DNA of 64,000 nt, taken from contig NZ_CP158375.1 of the NCBI RefSeq assembly GCF_041021955.1, forward strand, positions 992,001 through 1,056,000. Direction: 5' to 3'. The translations under genes and the position numbers were made by a program. Below, one piece after another: positions 63,886-64,000 of the stretch (the stretch's first letter is position 1; each line of letters begins with the position of its first letter). The notes below the pieces were generated by a model. The model was not told the origin of the DNA, did not search any database, and saw nothing but the letters and a program-made list of their open reading frames with translations. The stretch comes from Caulobacter sp. 73W. GTDB taxonomy: Bacteria > Pseudomonadota > Alphaproteobacteria > Caulobacterales > Caulobacteraceae.

Positions 63886-64000
63886 CTATTCCTTCAACCG
63901 CCAGGTCGCGCCTTGCGGGCCGTCCATGACCTCGACGCCGAGGGCGGCGATCTCGTCGCGGATGGCGTCGGCGCGGGCCCAGTCCTTGGCCTTGCGGGCC
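63886..64000 (-). CDS. cysS: Cysteinyl-tRNA synthetase, C-terminal end (partial)
   Basis: Only the last 38 codons are in the window; the gene runs past its end. The sequence [20 protein letters not shown] then [17 protein letters not shown] with a TAG stop is the typical C-terminus of bacterial CysRS (anticodon-binding helical tail and the DTxxGxxW end). The first gene of the minus-strand run leading to thrS, which also holds an aminoacyl-tRNA synthetase. Confidence 0.88.
   Translation of the reverse strand, partial: ARKAKDWARADAIRDEIAALGVEVMDGPQGATWRLKE

Overview
The window reads as a chromosomal segment of a high-GC alphaproteobacterium of the Caulobacteraceae, probably Brevundimonas-like. 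This rests on an imuA-imuB-dnaE2 cassette under an alphaproteobacterial LexA box (GTTC-N7-GTTC), PHB genes with a PhaR-type repressor, a DUF4908 protein, an HWE kinase, and several families of GC-rich intergenic palindromes. No rRNA, tRNA, CRISPR array, prophage or intact insertion sequence was seen. The genus is an inference.

Layout. 1-3.1 kb: 3' part of moeA, then a membrane-anchored nucleotide-sugar 4,6-dehydratase. 3.2-8.85 kb: the SOS mutasome operon imuA-imuB-dnaE2 (minus strand). A 130-bp palindromic repeat sits in frame inside imuB, and the 5' end of imuA looks frameshifted. 8.9-14.4 kb: a CDP-deoxysugar locus of two converging arms (rfbH, a reductase and an RmlC-like epimerase against rfbF-rfbG), then a DUF4422 glycosyltransferase. 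14.4-17.8 kb: the serine operon serC-serA-vanZ, with a hairpin over the serC ribosome binding site. 17.8-24.4 kb: small membrane and secreted proteins, a hybrid histidine kinase, GNAT, nucleotidyltransferase, thiD and a hydrolase. 24.4-29.6 kb: a repeat-rich gap, a site-2-type protease, a cold-shock protein, a run of small genes (two with hairpins masking their ribosome binding sites), and a TonB receptor behind a Fur-like palindrome. 29.6-45.7 kb: clpB, an alpha/beta hydrolase, an M20 peptidase, glycine-zipper proteins, lysC, ubiG, a nitrilase-like hydrolase, grxC, comF, mutT, a DEAD-box helicase and an HWE kinase. 45.9-53.9 kb: phospholipase D, PII, gloB and the PHB genes phaA-phaB with divergent phaR. 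54-57.4 kb: a polyprenyl-phosphate glycosyltransferase facing an ArnT-like transferase, then HMG-CoA lyase. 57.4-64 kb: an IS481-type remnant, an AraC regulator, and a long minus-strand run cysS-dinB-SRPBCC-iscU-like-yidD-thrS-glycosyltransferase.

How the genes work together. RfbF makes CDP-glucose and RfbG makes CDP-4-keto-6-deoxyglucose. The RfbH protein keeps both hallmarks of a true 3-dehydrase, histidine in place of the PLP lysine and C-X57-C-X1-C-X7-C. The epimerase and reductase would finish a CDP-3,6-dideoxyhexose, plausibly of ascarylose type, for a surface glycan; the E3 reductase partner is not in the window. The imu genes form a damage-induced mutagenic polymerase set. phaA and phaB supply hydroxybutyryl-CoA for PHB, with phaR as regulator.

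The most noteworthy signals are the repeat carried as coding sequence within imuB, two further copies whose ends supply Shine-Dalgarno sequences for the genes next to them, the neighbouring hairpins that bury ribosome binding sites downstream of the cold-shock gene, and the dideoxysugar locus.
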